DNA of 64,000 bases, taken from contig OZ220466.1 in the NCBI GenBank assembly GCA_965116055.1, forward strand, positions 372,001-436,000, given 5' to 3'. Shown here one piece after another: positions 51,659 to 60,634 of the stretch (its first letter is position 1; the number at the start of each line of letters is the position of its first letter). The DNA comes from Bin55 sp965116055. Lineage in GTDB: Bacteria > Pseudomonadota > Gammaproteobacteria > Pseudomonadales > Azotimanducaceae. Under the pieces are notes generated by a model. The model was not told where the DNA came from, did no database searches, and saw only the letters and a list, made by a program, of their open reading frames with translations. The position numbers were made by a program, and so were the translations under genes.

Positions 51659-53119
51659 CTACCTTAGTGTGCCGCTTCGCTTGAAATGCTGCTTCAACGA
51701 CCCGTAAAGCAATCGAAATTCCTGATATCTGGATTGAAGCGCCTCCGCTTGAGCGGGGTTTGGTTCGATGGTGAAATCCAGCGGTGCTTCGTAGCATACG
51801 TCGGCAATAGCGGCTCCTTCAACCCCAAGTTGGGCAAGCCTGGCTGCCCCTAATGCAGGTCCGATAGAGGCATCTTGTTGATAAACCAATGAACGCTGCA
51901 ACACATCTGCGATCAATTGGCCCCAATAACGACTACGCGATCCGCCGCCAATCACGCTGAGTCTGTCAAGGTTTGCGCCGGCCTTTATTAATTCGTCGTA
52001 GCAATCTTTCAGCGCAAACGCGATGCTTTCAAGTGTGGCATAACCTAACTCGGCTCGGGTGGTGTGTGCGGTCAATCCACTGAATACGCCTTTGGCGTGG
52101 GGGTCGTTGTGCGGCGTTCGTTCGCCTGAAAGATAAGGTAGAAAGAAAGGTGTATTCGAATAAGGACCTTGCTCTTGAATCTCTCGGATAAGCGCATCTT
52201 CCGACTTGGCTGCTACGATATGAGTGATCCAGGACAACGATCCGGCGGCTGACAATATGACGGCCATTTCGTGCCACAGGTTCGGGAGCGCGTGGCAAAA
52301 CGTGTGTACCCCGCCCGAAGGATTGGGACGGTAGCTAGTGTCCGGCGCGAATAGAACCCCGGATGTACCGAGCGAAATGGTGCACATCCCCGGCAATACG
52401 GCACCACTCCCTACGGCGCCAGCCGCTTGATCGCCACCTCCAGCCACTACCGGCACGGGGTTCATTCGCCACGCCGAGGCGACTTCTGGACGCAGTGTGC
52501 CGGTGATGTCGCTGCCTTCGTAGAGCGAAGGCATGTGGCTTTCGCTCAATTGAGTTGCGTCTAGCATATCGGAATCCCAACGACGTTTCTCTACGTTGAG
52601 CCATAAAGTGCCCGATGCATCCGACATGTCAGTCGCGAAATCGCCAGTCATTCGCAACCGCACATAGTCTTTAGGCAGTAGAACCTTGTTGACACGAGCA
52701 AATATCCTGGGCTCGTGCTTGCGGATCCACCGTAATTTCGGCGCGGTAAAGCCTGGCATAGCGTGATTGCCTGTACGATCTGGCACTGGGACGGCCGCTT
52801 CAAGTTCCATGCATTCTTCGTGAGAGCGACCGTCGTTCCAGAGAATGGCTGGTCGCATCGGGCGGTGCGTGCGGTCCAACAGCACCGCGCCATGCATTTG
52901 ACCGGACAGCCCAATACCGCGTACGCTAGGCGCATGTTTTGCTAAGGCGCGAACGGTTGAATCGACGGCATCCCACCATTGGTTTGGATGCTGTTCGCTC
53001 ATTAGCGATTGCGGTTGCGATACGTCTAATGGTTCTGAGGCCTCGGCAACGAGCTCGCCGCGTTCGTCCATCACGATGGTCTTGACGGCTGAGGTGCCGA
53101 TATCGATTCCGAGATACAT
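51659..53119 (-). CDS. xylB: xylulokinase
   Basis: Phosphorylates D-xylulose to xylulose 5-phosphate for the pentose phosphate route. 486 residues of the FGGY carbohydrate kinase family: phosphate loop MYLGIDIGTSAVKTIVMDER, sugar-binding GLSGQMHGAVLLD and ILWNDGRSHEEC, VVAGGGDQAAGAVGSGAV, and the C-terminal LSVIGGGSRSRYWGQLIADV. It precedes xylA on the same strand (gene order xylB-xylA). Confidence 0.96.
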   Translation of the reverse strand: MYLGIDIGTSAVKTIVMDERGELVAEASEPLDVSQPQSLMSEQHPNQWWDAVDSTVRALAKHAPSVRGIGLSGQMHGAVLLDRTHRPMRPAILWNDGRSHEECMELEAAVPVPDRTGNHAMPGFTAPKLRWIRKHEPRIFARVNKVLLPKDYVRLRMTGDFATDMSDASGTLWLNVEKRRWDSDMLDATQLSESHMPSLYEGSDITGTLRPEVASAWRMNPVPVVAGGGDQAAGAVGSGAVLPGMCTISLGTSGVLFAPDTSYRPNPSGGVHTFCHALPNLWHEMAVILSAAGSLSWITHIVAAKSEDALIREIQEQGPYSNTPFFLPYLSGERTPHNDPHAKGVFSGLTAHTTRAELGYATLESIAFALKDCYDELIKAGANLDRLSVIGGGSRSRYWGQLIADVLQRSLVYQQDASIGPALGAARLAQLGVEGAAIADVCYEAPLDFTIEPNPAQAEALQSRYQEFRLLYGSLKQHFKRSGTLR

Positions 53120-53168
53120 GAGAATCGAGCTTAAAGTCGAGTCTGTTGCGTGCGACTATACGCCGTTA

Positions 53169-53819
53169 CTAACGTTGGGCGCGGCGCTCTTTAAGTACTT
53201 TAGCTACTAGAAAGTCGACGACTGCCAACATCTGACGATGGTTCCGCGTGTGAGTGCCGCCGGCGAAGTATTGACCATCCACAATAAGTGCAGGCGTACC
53301 TTCAATACGCCAACCTCGAACGAGCGCATCACTGCGACGTATACGATTTTCAACATTAAACCCATCGAACGCCGCTTCGAACTTTTCGGCAGCTGTTTCG
53401 CCGCGACCTTCGAATAAACGAATAAGCAAATCTTTTTGATGCATACGTAAACCATTAACGTGGATCGCAGTGAACATGTGTTGGTGAATCTTTTCAGTGA
53501 TGCCTAATTCCTCAGCGGCGTAAAACGCCTTGGCAAGATTCAGTCCTGCTCCGCTAAAAACAACATGTTCACGTTGGAAATCAACTGAAGAGTCTTGTTT
53601 GGCGAGCCACTCTTCAAGCTCGCCTTCAAGGTTGTAGCAATAAATGCATGAATACGAGAACACTTCGGTCACGACGACCGTATCAGAGTGGATATCGGAT
53701 GTCTTGAACTGGGTAGGTAGCTCGCGGTAGTGTTCGATGATTCGGAATTCAGGCTCCTGCGCCATCGCGAATAGGCTAAATAGCGCTGCGAAGAAATATC
53801 GGCAGAGGCCCTTATTCAT
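53169..53819 (-). CDS. dsbA: DsbA-like thiol:disulfide interchange protein with CIYC active site
   Basis: Periplasmic thioredoxin-fold oxidase that introduces disulfides. Start at ATG 53819 (MNKGLCRYFFAALFSLFAMA signal) with CGGGAG just upstream, rather than the open frame at 53837. The fold is recognisable from VTEVFSYSCIYCYNLEGELE, RIEGTPALIVDGQY with the cis-proline (GTP). The redox motif is Cys-Ile-Tyr-Cys instead of the usual Cys-Pro-His-Cys, which would change redox potential. It lies beside cytochrome c4, the usual neighbour of dsbA in pseudomonads. Confidence 0.87.
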   Translation of the reverse strand: MNKGLCRYFFAALFSLFAMAQEPEFRIIEHYRELPTQFKTSDIHSDTVVVTEVFSYSCIYCYNLEGELEEWLAKQDSSVDFQREHVVFSGAGLNLAKAFYAAEELGITEKIHQHMFTAIHVNGLRMHQKDLLIRLFEGRGETAAEKFEAAFDGFNVENRIRRSDALVRGWRIEGTPALIVDGQYFAGGTHTRNHRQMLAVVDFLVAKVLKERRAQR

Positions 53820-53861
53820 ATTGAGCTCCCGGCGCAACCGTGGTCAAAAGCAATAGGTTGG

Positions 53862-54509
53862 TTAGTACAAACCTTGAATGTAATTCGCTACCGCCTTGAT
53901 CTCGTTGTCCGTCAAGCGGGCGGCAACATTGCGCATCATGCCGCTCACGTATTCATCGCTAGTCCGTTCTTCTTCGCGATAGGCTTTCAGTTGGGCGATG
54001 GTGTAAGTGACCGGCTGGCCTGAAATACGCGGGAAACCGGCAAGACGGTTACCGTTGCCGTTTGGTGCGTGACAAGCGGTGCAAGCCGCCACGCCTTTAT
54101 CTAGTATGCCGCCGCGATAGATACTTTCTCCCAGTTGAAGATTTTCAGGCGACGCTTGACCAATTTTGCCAGGTTGTGAAGCATAGAAAGCTGCGATGTC
54201 CTTGAGATCTTGGTCGCTCATTGCGTCGAGCTGCCCAGCCATCACTGGAATGAATCGCTCACCGTCGCGCATGAGACGCATCTGTGTTTCGAGGTATTTT
54301 GCGTTTTGGCCCGCGATGTGTGGGTAGTCTGGTATGGTTGAGTTGCCGTCGTTGCCATGGCACGCAATGCATGCGGTTGCCTTACCTGCGCCAGCTACAG
54401 CATTACCAGGCTCTTCAGCGAAGAGCGGATGTATGTTCCCCAGAGAAAGTAAGGTTAGTAAGCAAAAAACGCGCAACATAGGAGTTTTCAACGGGATGCA
54501 AGTACCCAT
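53862..54509 (-). CDS. di-haem cytochrome c4
   Basis: Periplasmic two-domain electron carrier to the terminal oxidase. 215 residues with an export signal (VFCLLTLLSLGNIHPLFA) and two haem-binding CXXCH motifs, TACIACHGNDG and AACTACHAPNG, each followed by its Met ligand region (IPVMAGQLDAMS and SGMMRNVAARL). The duplicated-domain layout and length are typical. It diverges from engB, as in related genera. Confidence 0.95.
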   Translation of the reverse strand: MGTCIPLKTPMLRVFCLLTLLSLGNIHPLFAEEPGNAVAGAGKATACIACHGNDGNSTIPDYPHIAGQNAKYLETQMRLMRDGERFIPVMAGQLDAMSDQDLKDIAAFYASQPGKIGQASPENLQLGESIYRGGILDKGVAACTACHAPNGNGNRLAGFPRISGQPVTYTIAQLKAYREEERTSDEYVSGMMRNVAARLTDNEIKAVANYIQGLY

Positions 54510-54599
54510 AAAATCTTTGCCAGCGTAGCGACGCCAACAGTCTCAGGAGGTGAATGGCGCGGGATTATAAAAGTAAGCATTTTTGGCACAGTAGAGCGG

Positions 54600-55190
54600 A
54601 TGAATAAGTTACCGCTTTTGTCTGCTGAGTTTCTATGCAGCGCTGCGACGTTGGCTGAATGTCCGAACGACGAGGTGGTAGAAATCGCGTTTGTGGGGCG
54701 GTCGAACGCGGGCAAATCTAGTTCCTTGAATCGAATCATGGGAAATAAGAAACTCGCGTATGTGAGTAAAACACCCGGTCGCACGCGGTTGATCAACCTG
54801 TTTGCGACATCGTTTGGTATTCGCGTCGTCGATCTCCCTGGTTATGGGTACGCGAAAGCAAGTAGAACGGAACGGCTGCGGTGGAACGCTACGGTCGACG
54901 CATATCTTGAGAAGCGCACGAATTTAAGCGGCTTAGCGATCGTTATGGACGCAAGACATCCATTAAAACCATTTGATCAAGGCATGCTAGAGTGGGCATA
55001 TGGGCGCAATCTACGCGTTTTGTTATTGATGAACAAAGTAGACAAGCTCAAACGCCAAGCGCAAATGCGTTCGTTAGCTGCGATACGCCGATTAGTGGAA
55101 GATCGAACTGCGGTTACCGTTCAGCTCTTCTCGGCTGCATCGGGTCAAGGCCGAGATGAGGTAATTAAATGGCTGGGTGAATTTGCGTAA
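54600..55190 (+). CDS. engB: ribosome biogenesis GTP-binding protein EngB/YsxC/YihA
   Basis: GTPase needed for large-subunit assembly. 196 residues with G1 FVGRSNAGKSSSLNRI, G2 TPGRTR, G3 VDLPGYGYAKA and G4 LLMNKVDKL. Complete and normal in length. Opposite strand to cytochrome c4 and convergent with polA, the arrangement usual in pseudomonads. Confidence 0.95.
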   Translation: MNKLPLLSAEFLCSAATLAECPNDEVVEIAFVGRSNAGKSSSLNRIMGNKKLAYVSKTPGRTRLINLFATSFGIRVVDLPGYGYAKASRTERLRWNATVDAYLEKRTNLSGLAIVMDARHPLKPFDQGMLEWAYGRNLRVLLLMNKVDKLKRQAQMRSLAAIRRLVEDRTAVTVQLFSAASGQGRDEVIKWLGEFA

Positions 55191-55348
55191 TCGCGCACGA
55201 GAAGGCGCCCATTGACGCGACAAAGGTAGGCCATTTGATGGTTACTTGGAACCTCTGGCTCCCAGTCTTCAAGCGTGCTCGGTTAATGAACGAGACAGTG
55301 TCTGTCTCCAACCCACTATCGCGAAATAGATGGTTGTGAAATCCTAAC

Positions 55349-58057
55349 CTAATGCGCTGCGGACCAGTTTTGTGCAACACCGATATCGACTTCCAACGGG
55401 ACACTCAATTCGACCGCTGTTCGCATTAAATCTGGGATATGAGTTTGTGCGCATTCAAGATCGTCATTTGCGACTTCGAACACTAATTCATCATGCACTT
55501 GCAGAATCATCGCGATATGTAGGTCTACTTCAGCTAACCACTGTCCCACTTTAATCGTTGCTTTTTTTATGATGTCGGCTGCGCTGCCTTGGACCGGGGC
55601 ATTGATCGCTAAGCGTTCAGCAGCTTGGCGTTGCATGTGATTACGTGCGTTAATGTCGCGCAGAAAGATTCGCCGACCGTAAATCGTCTCTACATACCCA
55701 TGCGTCTTGCCTTGCTCTTTTGTGGCTTTGACGTAATCTCGAACGTTTGGATAACGGGTAAAGTAAGCGTTGATATACGCCTTGGCCTGATGTTGCGGGA
55801 TTTCCAGATTGCGCGCCAGTCCAAATGTTGACATGCCGTACATAAGGCCGAAGTTGATCGCTTTGGCGCTGCGGCGCTGGTCTTCATTGACTAGTTTGAG
55901 TGGAATTCCAAATACCTCGGCTGCGGTGACTTGGTGAATGTCGATGCCGTTGGTAAAAGCTTCTGTAAGGCCAGGATCATCCGTGATGTGAGCCATCACG
56001 CGTAATTCGATCTGCGAGTAATCGGCGGTAAGCAATACATGATCTCTAGGCGCGATAAACGCTTCGCGTACGCGACGGCCGTCCGTCGTGCGAATTGGAA
56101 TGTTTTGCAAATTGGGATTGACAGACGCTAACCGTCCGGTTGATGCGTTAGCCTGAGAAAACGATGTGTGAATACGTTTTGTCGCTGGGTTGACTTCGCG
56201 TGTTAATCCAGCAATGTAAGTTGAAATCAACTTCGTAGTGGCTCGATAGTCAAGAATAATCTGCGGCAGCTCGTGATGCTCGGTCAAGCCGCTCAATATG
56301 TCCTCATTGGTTGATCGACTGCCGCTTTTCTTCGATGTGTTCGGCGCTGGAAGTAATAACTCGTCGTACAACACGACTGCAAGCTGCTTCGGTGAGCCGA
56401 GGTTAAACTCATGTTCCGCGAGGCTGTGAGCGCGTTCCACCAACGCGAGCTTACGTGTTTCGAGTTCGATGCGTAGTTTTTCGAGTACGTCCGGGTCGAC
56501 TAACGTGCCATGTCGTTCCATATCCCAGAGGTATGGTTCCAATCGCAGTTCGACCTCTTCGTAGATTGCTCGAAGCTTGTCGATTGCTTGTAAGCGATTC
56601 GATAGCTCTTTGTTTAGTGCATGAATGGCGGATACCTGCTCGCCGACATACCGGAGGATCGCATCGGGTTTCGCTTTGTCGAAACTAATCCGTTTCGCGC
56701 CCGTACCGAGCAAGTCTCGATCATCCATGATCGTACGGTCAAGAACCGTGCCAGCGATGCCGCGTAAGCGATGTTCGCCATGGCCGGTGCTATTCAGAAC
56801 ATAGGACATGAGCATGACATCTTGAATGGCTGTCGATAGGCGAATGCCAGAACTTGCCAGTACGTGACGTAGAGTCTTGGCGTCATGAGTAATCGTCGTA
56901 AGCGAGTTATCCTCAAAGATTTCACGCATGCGCAGTAGGACATCGCTAAGTGCGAATCCGTCTTGAGTTACCGACGATGAGCAAGGAACATGCCAGACTT
57001 GGGTGCCGTCGACACTCAAACCGAAGCCGTGCAGTGCATGATCAAGTGGGTTGTGACTGGTCGCTAGGACGCATATTGAAAACTCGCCTAGTTCTTTGAT
57101 CCGTTTCGCAATGTCATCAAGCCGATCAAGATCGGTAACCGTTTCAATGTCTAGAGTCAGATTTTCGGCTGGTGCTGACTGCGCGGCACTGGGATCATCT
57201 GCATCTTCCGCAAAATGGTTGCGAAGGGTCCGAAGTTCGTATTTTTGACAGAGCTCGAGTAGGAGCGGGAGATTCATCGTTTGCCGTGACAGGCTTTCGA
57301 TGGTGTGGGGCATTTCGATGTCGCACTTAACAGTGGCAAGCGTCCTTGAGAGCGGAAGCAACTCTAGATTCGCCCGCAGTTTTTCACCGATCTTACCTTT
57401 GACTTCATTTGCGGTAGCGACTATCGCATCCAAGTTACCTCGCTCTTGCAGCCACTTGGCAGCCGTTTTCTTACCTACGCCTGGAATGCCCGGGATATTG
57501 TCGATTTTGTCACCCATCAAGGCGAGGTAATCAACTATTTGGGCAGGAGTAACACCGAATTTTTGAAGTACTTCCTCGGGCCCTAAGGTTGTATCGTTCA
57601 TCGAATCTTGAAGATGTACGTGATCGCTCACTAACTGTGCTAGGTCTTTATCCGAACTTGAAATCAGCGTATCGCATCGTGCAGTAGTCGCTTGAGTAGC
57701 CAGCGTACCTATAACGTCATCGGCTTCGACGCCAGGTAATATGAGGAGCGGTAAACCCATCGCATCGACAAATTCATGTATAGGCTGTATCTGCACTCGT
57801 AAGTCCTCTTCCATCGGAGGTCGATTAGCCTTGTACTCGGTGAATATGTCATCTCTAAACGTCTTTCCAGGCGCATCAAATACAACGACCACGGTACTTT
57901 CAGGATTCGTACGTACGAGTTTTCGGAGCATGCCAACGACGCCGTGAATCGCGTTGGTGGGGAAGCCCCTGCTGGTATGCATTTCAGGGATGGCGTTGAA
58001 CGCACGAAACAGGTATTGCGACCCGTCCACTAAAATAAGAGGATTCACTAGGGACAT
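55349..58057 (-). CDS. polA: DNA polymerase I
   Basis: Replication and repair polymerase, 902 residues. Domains: 5'-nuclease ~1-290 (LILVDGSQYLFRAFNAI, SSDKDLAQLVSD, GDKIDNIPGIPGVG), 3'-5' exonuclease-like ~298-490, polymerase ~500-902 (LLTADYSQIELRVMAHITDD, RRSAKAINFGLMYGMSTFGL, LQVHDELVFEV). In the exonuclease-like domain Exo I Asp303/Glu305 (LDIET) and the Exo II Asp392 (THDAKTL) are present, but the Exo III motif, Tyr-X3-Asp in E. coli, reads YVGEQ here (Tyr470, Gln474), so proofreading is probably reduced. Start ATG 58057, 3 bp from the divergent DUF2782 gene. Confidence 0.97.
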   Translation of the reverse strand: MSLVNPLILVDGSQYLFRAFNAIPEMHTSRGFPTNAIHGVVGMLRKLVRTNPESTVVVVFDAPGKTFRDDIFTEYKANRPPMEEDLRVQIQPIHEFVDAMGLPLLILPGVEADDVIGTLATQATTARCDTLISSSDKDLAQLVSDHVHLQDSMNDTTLGPEEVLQKFGVTPAQIVDYLALMGDKIDNIPGIPGVGKKTAAKWLQERGNLDAIVATANEVKGKIGEKLRANLELLPLSRTLATVKCDIEMPHTIESLSRQTMNLPLLLELCQKYELRTLRNHFAEDADDPSAAQSAPAENLTLDIETVTDLDRLDDIAKRIKELGEFSICVLATSHNPLDHALHGFGLSVDGTQVWHVPCSSSVTQDGFALSDVLLRMREIFEDNSLTTITHDAKTLRHVLASSGIRLSTAIQDVMLMSYVLNSTGHGEHRLRGIAGTVLDRTIMDDRDLLGTGAKRISFDKAKPDAILRYVGEQVSAIHALNKELSNRLQAIDKLRAIYEEVELRLEPYLWDMERHGTLVDPDVLEKLRIELETRKLALVERAHSLAEHEFNLGSPKQLAVVLYDELLLPAPNTSKKSGSRSTNEDILSGLTEHHELPQIILDYRATTKLISTYIAGLTREVNPATKRIHTSFSQANASTGRLASVNPNLQNIPIRTTDGRRVREAFIAPRDHVLLTADYSQIELRVMAHITDDPGLTEAFTNGIDIHQVTAAEVFGIPLKLVNEDQRRSAKAINFGLMYGMSTFGLARNLEIPQHQAKAYINAYFTRYPNVRDYVKATKEQGKTHGYVETIYGRRIFLRDINARNHMQRQAAERLAINAPVQGSAADIIKKATIKVGQWLAEVDLHIAMILQVHDELVFEVANDDLECAQTHIPDLMRTAVELSVPLEVDIGVAQNWSAAH

Positions 58058-58072
58058 GCGGTGCTGCTTCCT

Positions 58073-58393
58073 ATGTCGGGTACGGTAGATTGGATTGCTA
58101 TACGTAGATTCGGCATATGTATGCTCATTGTGCTATTGTGCGTACATGTAGAAGCTCAGGAACGCAATACGACAAAACGGGTGGACGCGAAGCGAGGACC
58201 TGACGTGGTACTTCGTGAAACATCCGAACGCACAATTTACGAATATCGTTTAAATGGCCAATTGAATATGATAAAAGTTGTGCCCAAGAAAGGTAAACCT
58301 TATTTTTTGGTCCCAGTGGATCGTACTGAGAGTTTCGGCGATATATCCAGGGCGCAGAGTCTCAAGCCGCAATGGGTGATTAAAACTTTCTAA
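58073..58393 (+). CDS. DUF2782 family protein, probably exported
   Basis: Small protein of ~106 residues conserved beside polA in gammaproteobacteria. The frame opens at a GTG at 58061; I prefer the ATG at 58073 (MSGTVDWIAIRRFGICMLIV), whose N-terminal hydrophobic stretch suggests a signal peptide. The DUF2782 core is DVVLRETSERTIYEYRLNGQ with LNMIKVVPKKGKPYFLVP. Function unknown. thrB follows 8 bp downstream, so they are likely co-transcribed. Confidence 0.85.
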   Translation: MSGTVDWIAIRRFGICMLIVLLCVHVEAQERNTTKRVDAKRGPDVVLRETSERTIYEYRLNGQLNMIKVVPKKGKPYFLVPVDRTESFGDISRAQSLKPQWVIKTF

Positions 58394-58401
58394 TCGCGTT
58401 A

Positions 58402-59388
58402 ATGGCTGTTATTACGCATTTAAGCGCGGCGGATGTCGAGCGAGTTCTTAATTCATATCAGGTAGGCGTACTAGACGGTTTCAAAGAAGCTTCGGAAGGT
58501 ATTGAAAACACGAACTATTTCATACGAGCGCGCCAAAAAGGTGGTATGGACGCCGAATACGTACTTACTTTGATAGAAGAGTCGAACGGCGCCAATGGTA
58601 ATCGAGAAGACATGGTGATGGTGCTTGACGATTGCATTACGGCTGGATTGCCGGTTCCGGAAGTTATCAGGACTAACGAGGGCGCAGCTGAAACTTTATT
58701 ACATGGAAAACCGGTTTTATTGTGCACTAAATTGGATGGTCATCACGTCGCCAATCCAGTGCGCAGTCAGTGTGCAGCAATTGGTCGCTTTTTAGCGCGA
58801 TTTCATGCGGCTACGACCAACACAGATCGAGAAATCAAGCCCTATGTGCGAGATGCGGATTGGCTGATATCGAAATCCAACGATGTAAAAATTGAGATGC
58901 CACTTCTTGATCGTGCGACACTGGAGGCAACACTTCAAACAGTCATTGATTTGCTATCGCGTCATGACGTAGAGGCGCTCCCTCAATCCGTGATTCACGC
59001 AGACTTGTTTCTAGACAATGCTTTATTCAACTCATATGGATTATCAGGAATACTCGATTTTCATCATGCAGGTCGCGGTTATTGCATCTACGACCTGGCA
59101 GTGGCGATTAACGATTGGTGTCGCAGTGGCGACACTCTTGACTGGGATCGGACTACGAGCTTACTACGGGGGTATACGTCAATTCGCGAGTTAACCCAGG
59201 CTGAACTATGGTTCTTACCAATGTTTTTGATGTACGCAGCGTTGTCGTTTTGGTTATCAAGACTATTAATTTATGTCCGAAACGATTTGCCGCCCCACTA
59301 TCCAATAAAGAACCCAGACGAATTTAAGCGACTCGTTAAGCATCATACGCAAAATCCGCTGAGTGTGGTACGAGAAAGTTTGATATAG
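58402..59388 (+). CDS. thrB: homoserine kinase, APH-fold (ThrB type II)
   Basis: Phosphorylates homoserine for threonine synthesis. 328 residues of the aminoglycoside-phosphotransferase-like fold used by pseudomonads: GFKEASEGIENTNYFI at the N-terminus, nucleotide region EYVLTLIEE, catalytic loop VIHADLFLDNALF and metal site GILDFHHAGRG. Conserved gene order polA / DUF2782 / thrB supports the identity. Confidence 0.92.
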   Translation: MAVITHLSAADVERVLNSYQVGVLDGFKEASEGIENTNYFIRARQKGGMDAEYVLTLIEESNGANGNREDMVMVLDDCITAGLPVPEVIRTNEGAAETLLHGKPVLLCTKLDGHHVANPVRSQCAAIGRFLARFHAATTNTDREIKPYVRDADWLISKSNDVKIEMPLLDRATLEATLQTVIDLLSRHDVEALPQSVIHADLFLDNALFNSYGLSGILDFHHAGRGYCIYDLAVAINDWCRSGDTLDWDRTTSLLRGYTSIRELTQAELWFLPMFLMYAALSFWLSRLLIYVRNDLPPHYPIKNPDEFKRLVKHHTQNPLSVVRESLI

Positions 59389-59406
59389 AAGGCTGTTCGG
59401 GAAAAT

Positions 59407-59426
59407 AAGGTACTTTCGGGTACCTT
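59407..59426 (+). terminator. hairpin after thrB, possible terminator
   Basis: AAGGTAC (59407-59413) pairs with GTACCTT (59420-59426) around a 6-nt loop, 19 nt after the thrB stop. Only scattered T residues follow, so strength is uncertain. The remaining bases to 59647 show nothing else I can assign. Confidence 0.45.
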
Positions 59427-59647
59427 GTCTCGTTACTAGCTACTATCTATGGATATATAGAACATGTGAATTAAGAGTTGATCAATATTTATCTGACAAT
59501 ATTTGATGACTAGATTAAGGGAACCTCTCAATACCTCCTAAAATTGATCTGAGAGTTGATTTGCCGAAGTAATAAGCTAATAAAATCAATGGGTTAATAA
59601 ATATCATAGTCAGTGGAATTTTGGTTTTGAGAGGTGCTCTTCAATGT

Positions 59648-60634
59648 TTATCCATTGTCGCATACCGGATTCTTCCTAGGTACTTGTAATAGCACTACGA
59701 AAAACCAACCTTTGCGATCTTCCCAGTGTTTTACAAAGTTCATTCCAGCACGGTCAGCCAGTTTTTTAATTTCACTTAGTGAGTACTTGTACGAATTTTC
59801 AGTATGTATCGTTTCATTACGGGCTAAATGTACTGTTTCCCCGTCAAGTATCACTTTTTGAGACGTACTGCTGATAAGGTGCATTTCGATACGCCCAAGA
59901 GATTCATTGTAAATTGCCTGATGTTGAAATTTCATTTCATCGAAATTCGTGCCGATAGCACGATTTAGGTGTCGTAATAGATTTCTGTTGAAACTTGCCG
60001 TGATGCCTTTCGAGTCGTTGTACGCGGGTTCAAGTATGTCTTTGGATTTACGACTGTCGAATCCGACAATACAGAAACCGCCAGGGCCAATATCCTGGCG
60101 CACATTGGAAAGAAATTCAAGTGCTTCTTCTCTTTCAAAATTCCCTATACTGGAACCAGGAAAAAAACCGCATCGAGGCGCACCGTCAATAACAGGAGGT
60201 AATCGCACTGTTTGAGAGTAGTCTGCGCACGTTGGGTATACATGCAATGACTCAAAATCGTTGTAAATAGCCTTCGCGGATCGTTGAAGATGCTCCTTGG
60301 AAATGTCGACAGGTACATAGAACCGCGGTTCGAATGCACCGATGAGCAATCGCACTTTGTGGCTTGAACCACTTCCATACTCAATGAGGCAGCATGATTT
60401 ACCGACGATGTTAGCCAGTTCGGCCCTGTGGGCCTCTAAGATGGCGATTTCGGTCCGAGTCAAGTAATACTCGGGAAGTTGAGTGATTTGATCGAATAGA
60501 GCTGAGCCGCGTTTGTCGTAGAAGTATTTTGGTGCAATGCGTTTAGGGGATGCTTTAAGACCGATTTTGATTTCAGCCAATGCATCGGTTAGGGTGGGAT
60601 TCCGGTCAAAAAATTGAAAGTGGCTATGAGACAA
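59648..60634 (-). CDS. egtD: L-histidine N-alpha-methyltransferase (ergothioneine synthesis)
   Basis: SAM-dependent enzyme that trimethylates histidine to hercynine, first step of ergothioneine synthesis. The open frame goes to 60739 but its first ~35 codons lie within egtB and are unlike the family; the TTG at 60634 (LSHSHFQFFDRNPTLTDALA) overlaps the egtB stop and gives the expected ~328 residues. Motifs: PKYFYDKRGSALFDQITQLP, ALIEYGSGSSHKVRLLI (SAM site), FFPGSSIGNF and GFDSRKSKDILEPAYNDSKG. Second gene of the egtB-egtD unit. Confidence 0.92.
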   Translation of the reverse strand: MSHSHFQFFDRNPTLTDALAEIKIGLKASPKRIAPKYFYDKRGSALFDQITQLPEYYLTRTEIAILEAHRAELANIVGKSCCLIEYGSGSSHKVRLLIGAFEPRFYVPVDISKEHLQRSAKAIYNDFESLHVYPTCADYSQTVRLPPVIDGAPRCGFFPGSSIGNFEREEALEFLSNVRQDIGPGGFCIVGFDSRKSKDILEPAYNDSKGITASFNRNLLRHLNRAIGTNFDEMKFQHQAIYNESLGRIEMHLISSTSQKVILDGETVHLARNETIHTENSYKYSLSEIKKLADRAGMNFVKHWEDRKGWFFVVLLQVPRKNPVCDNG

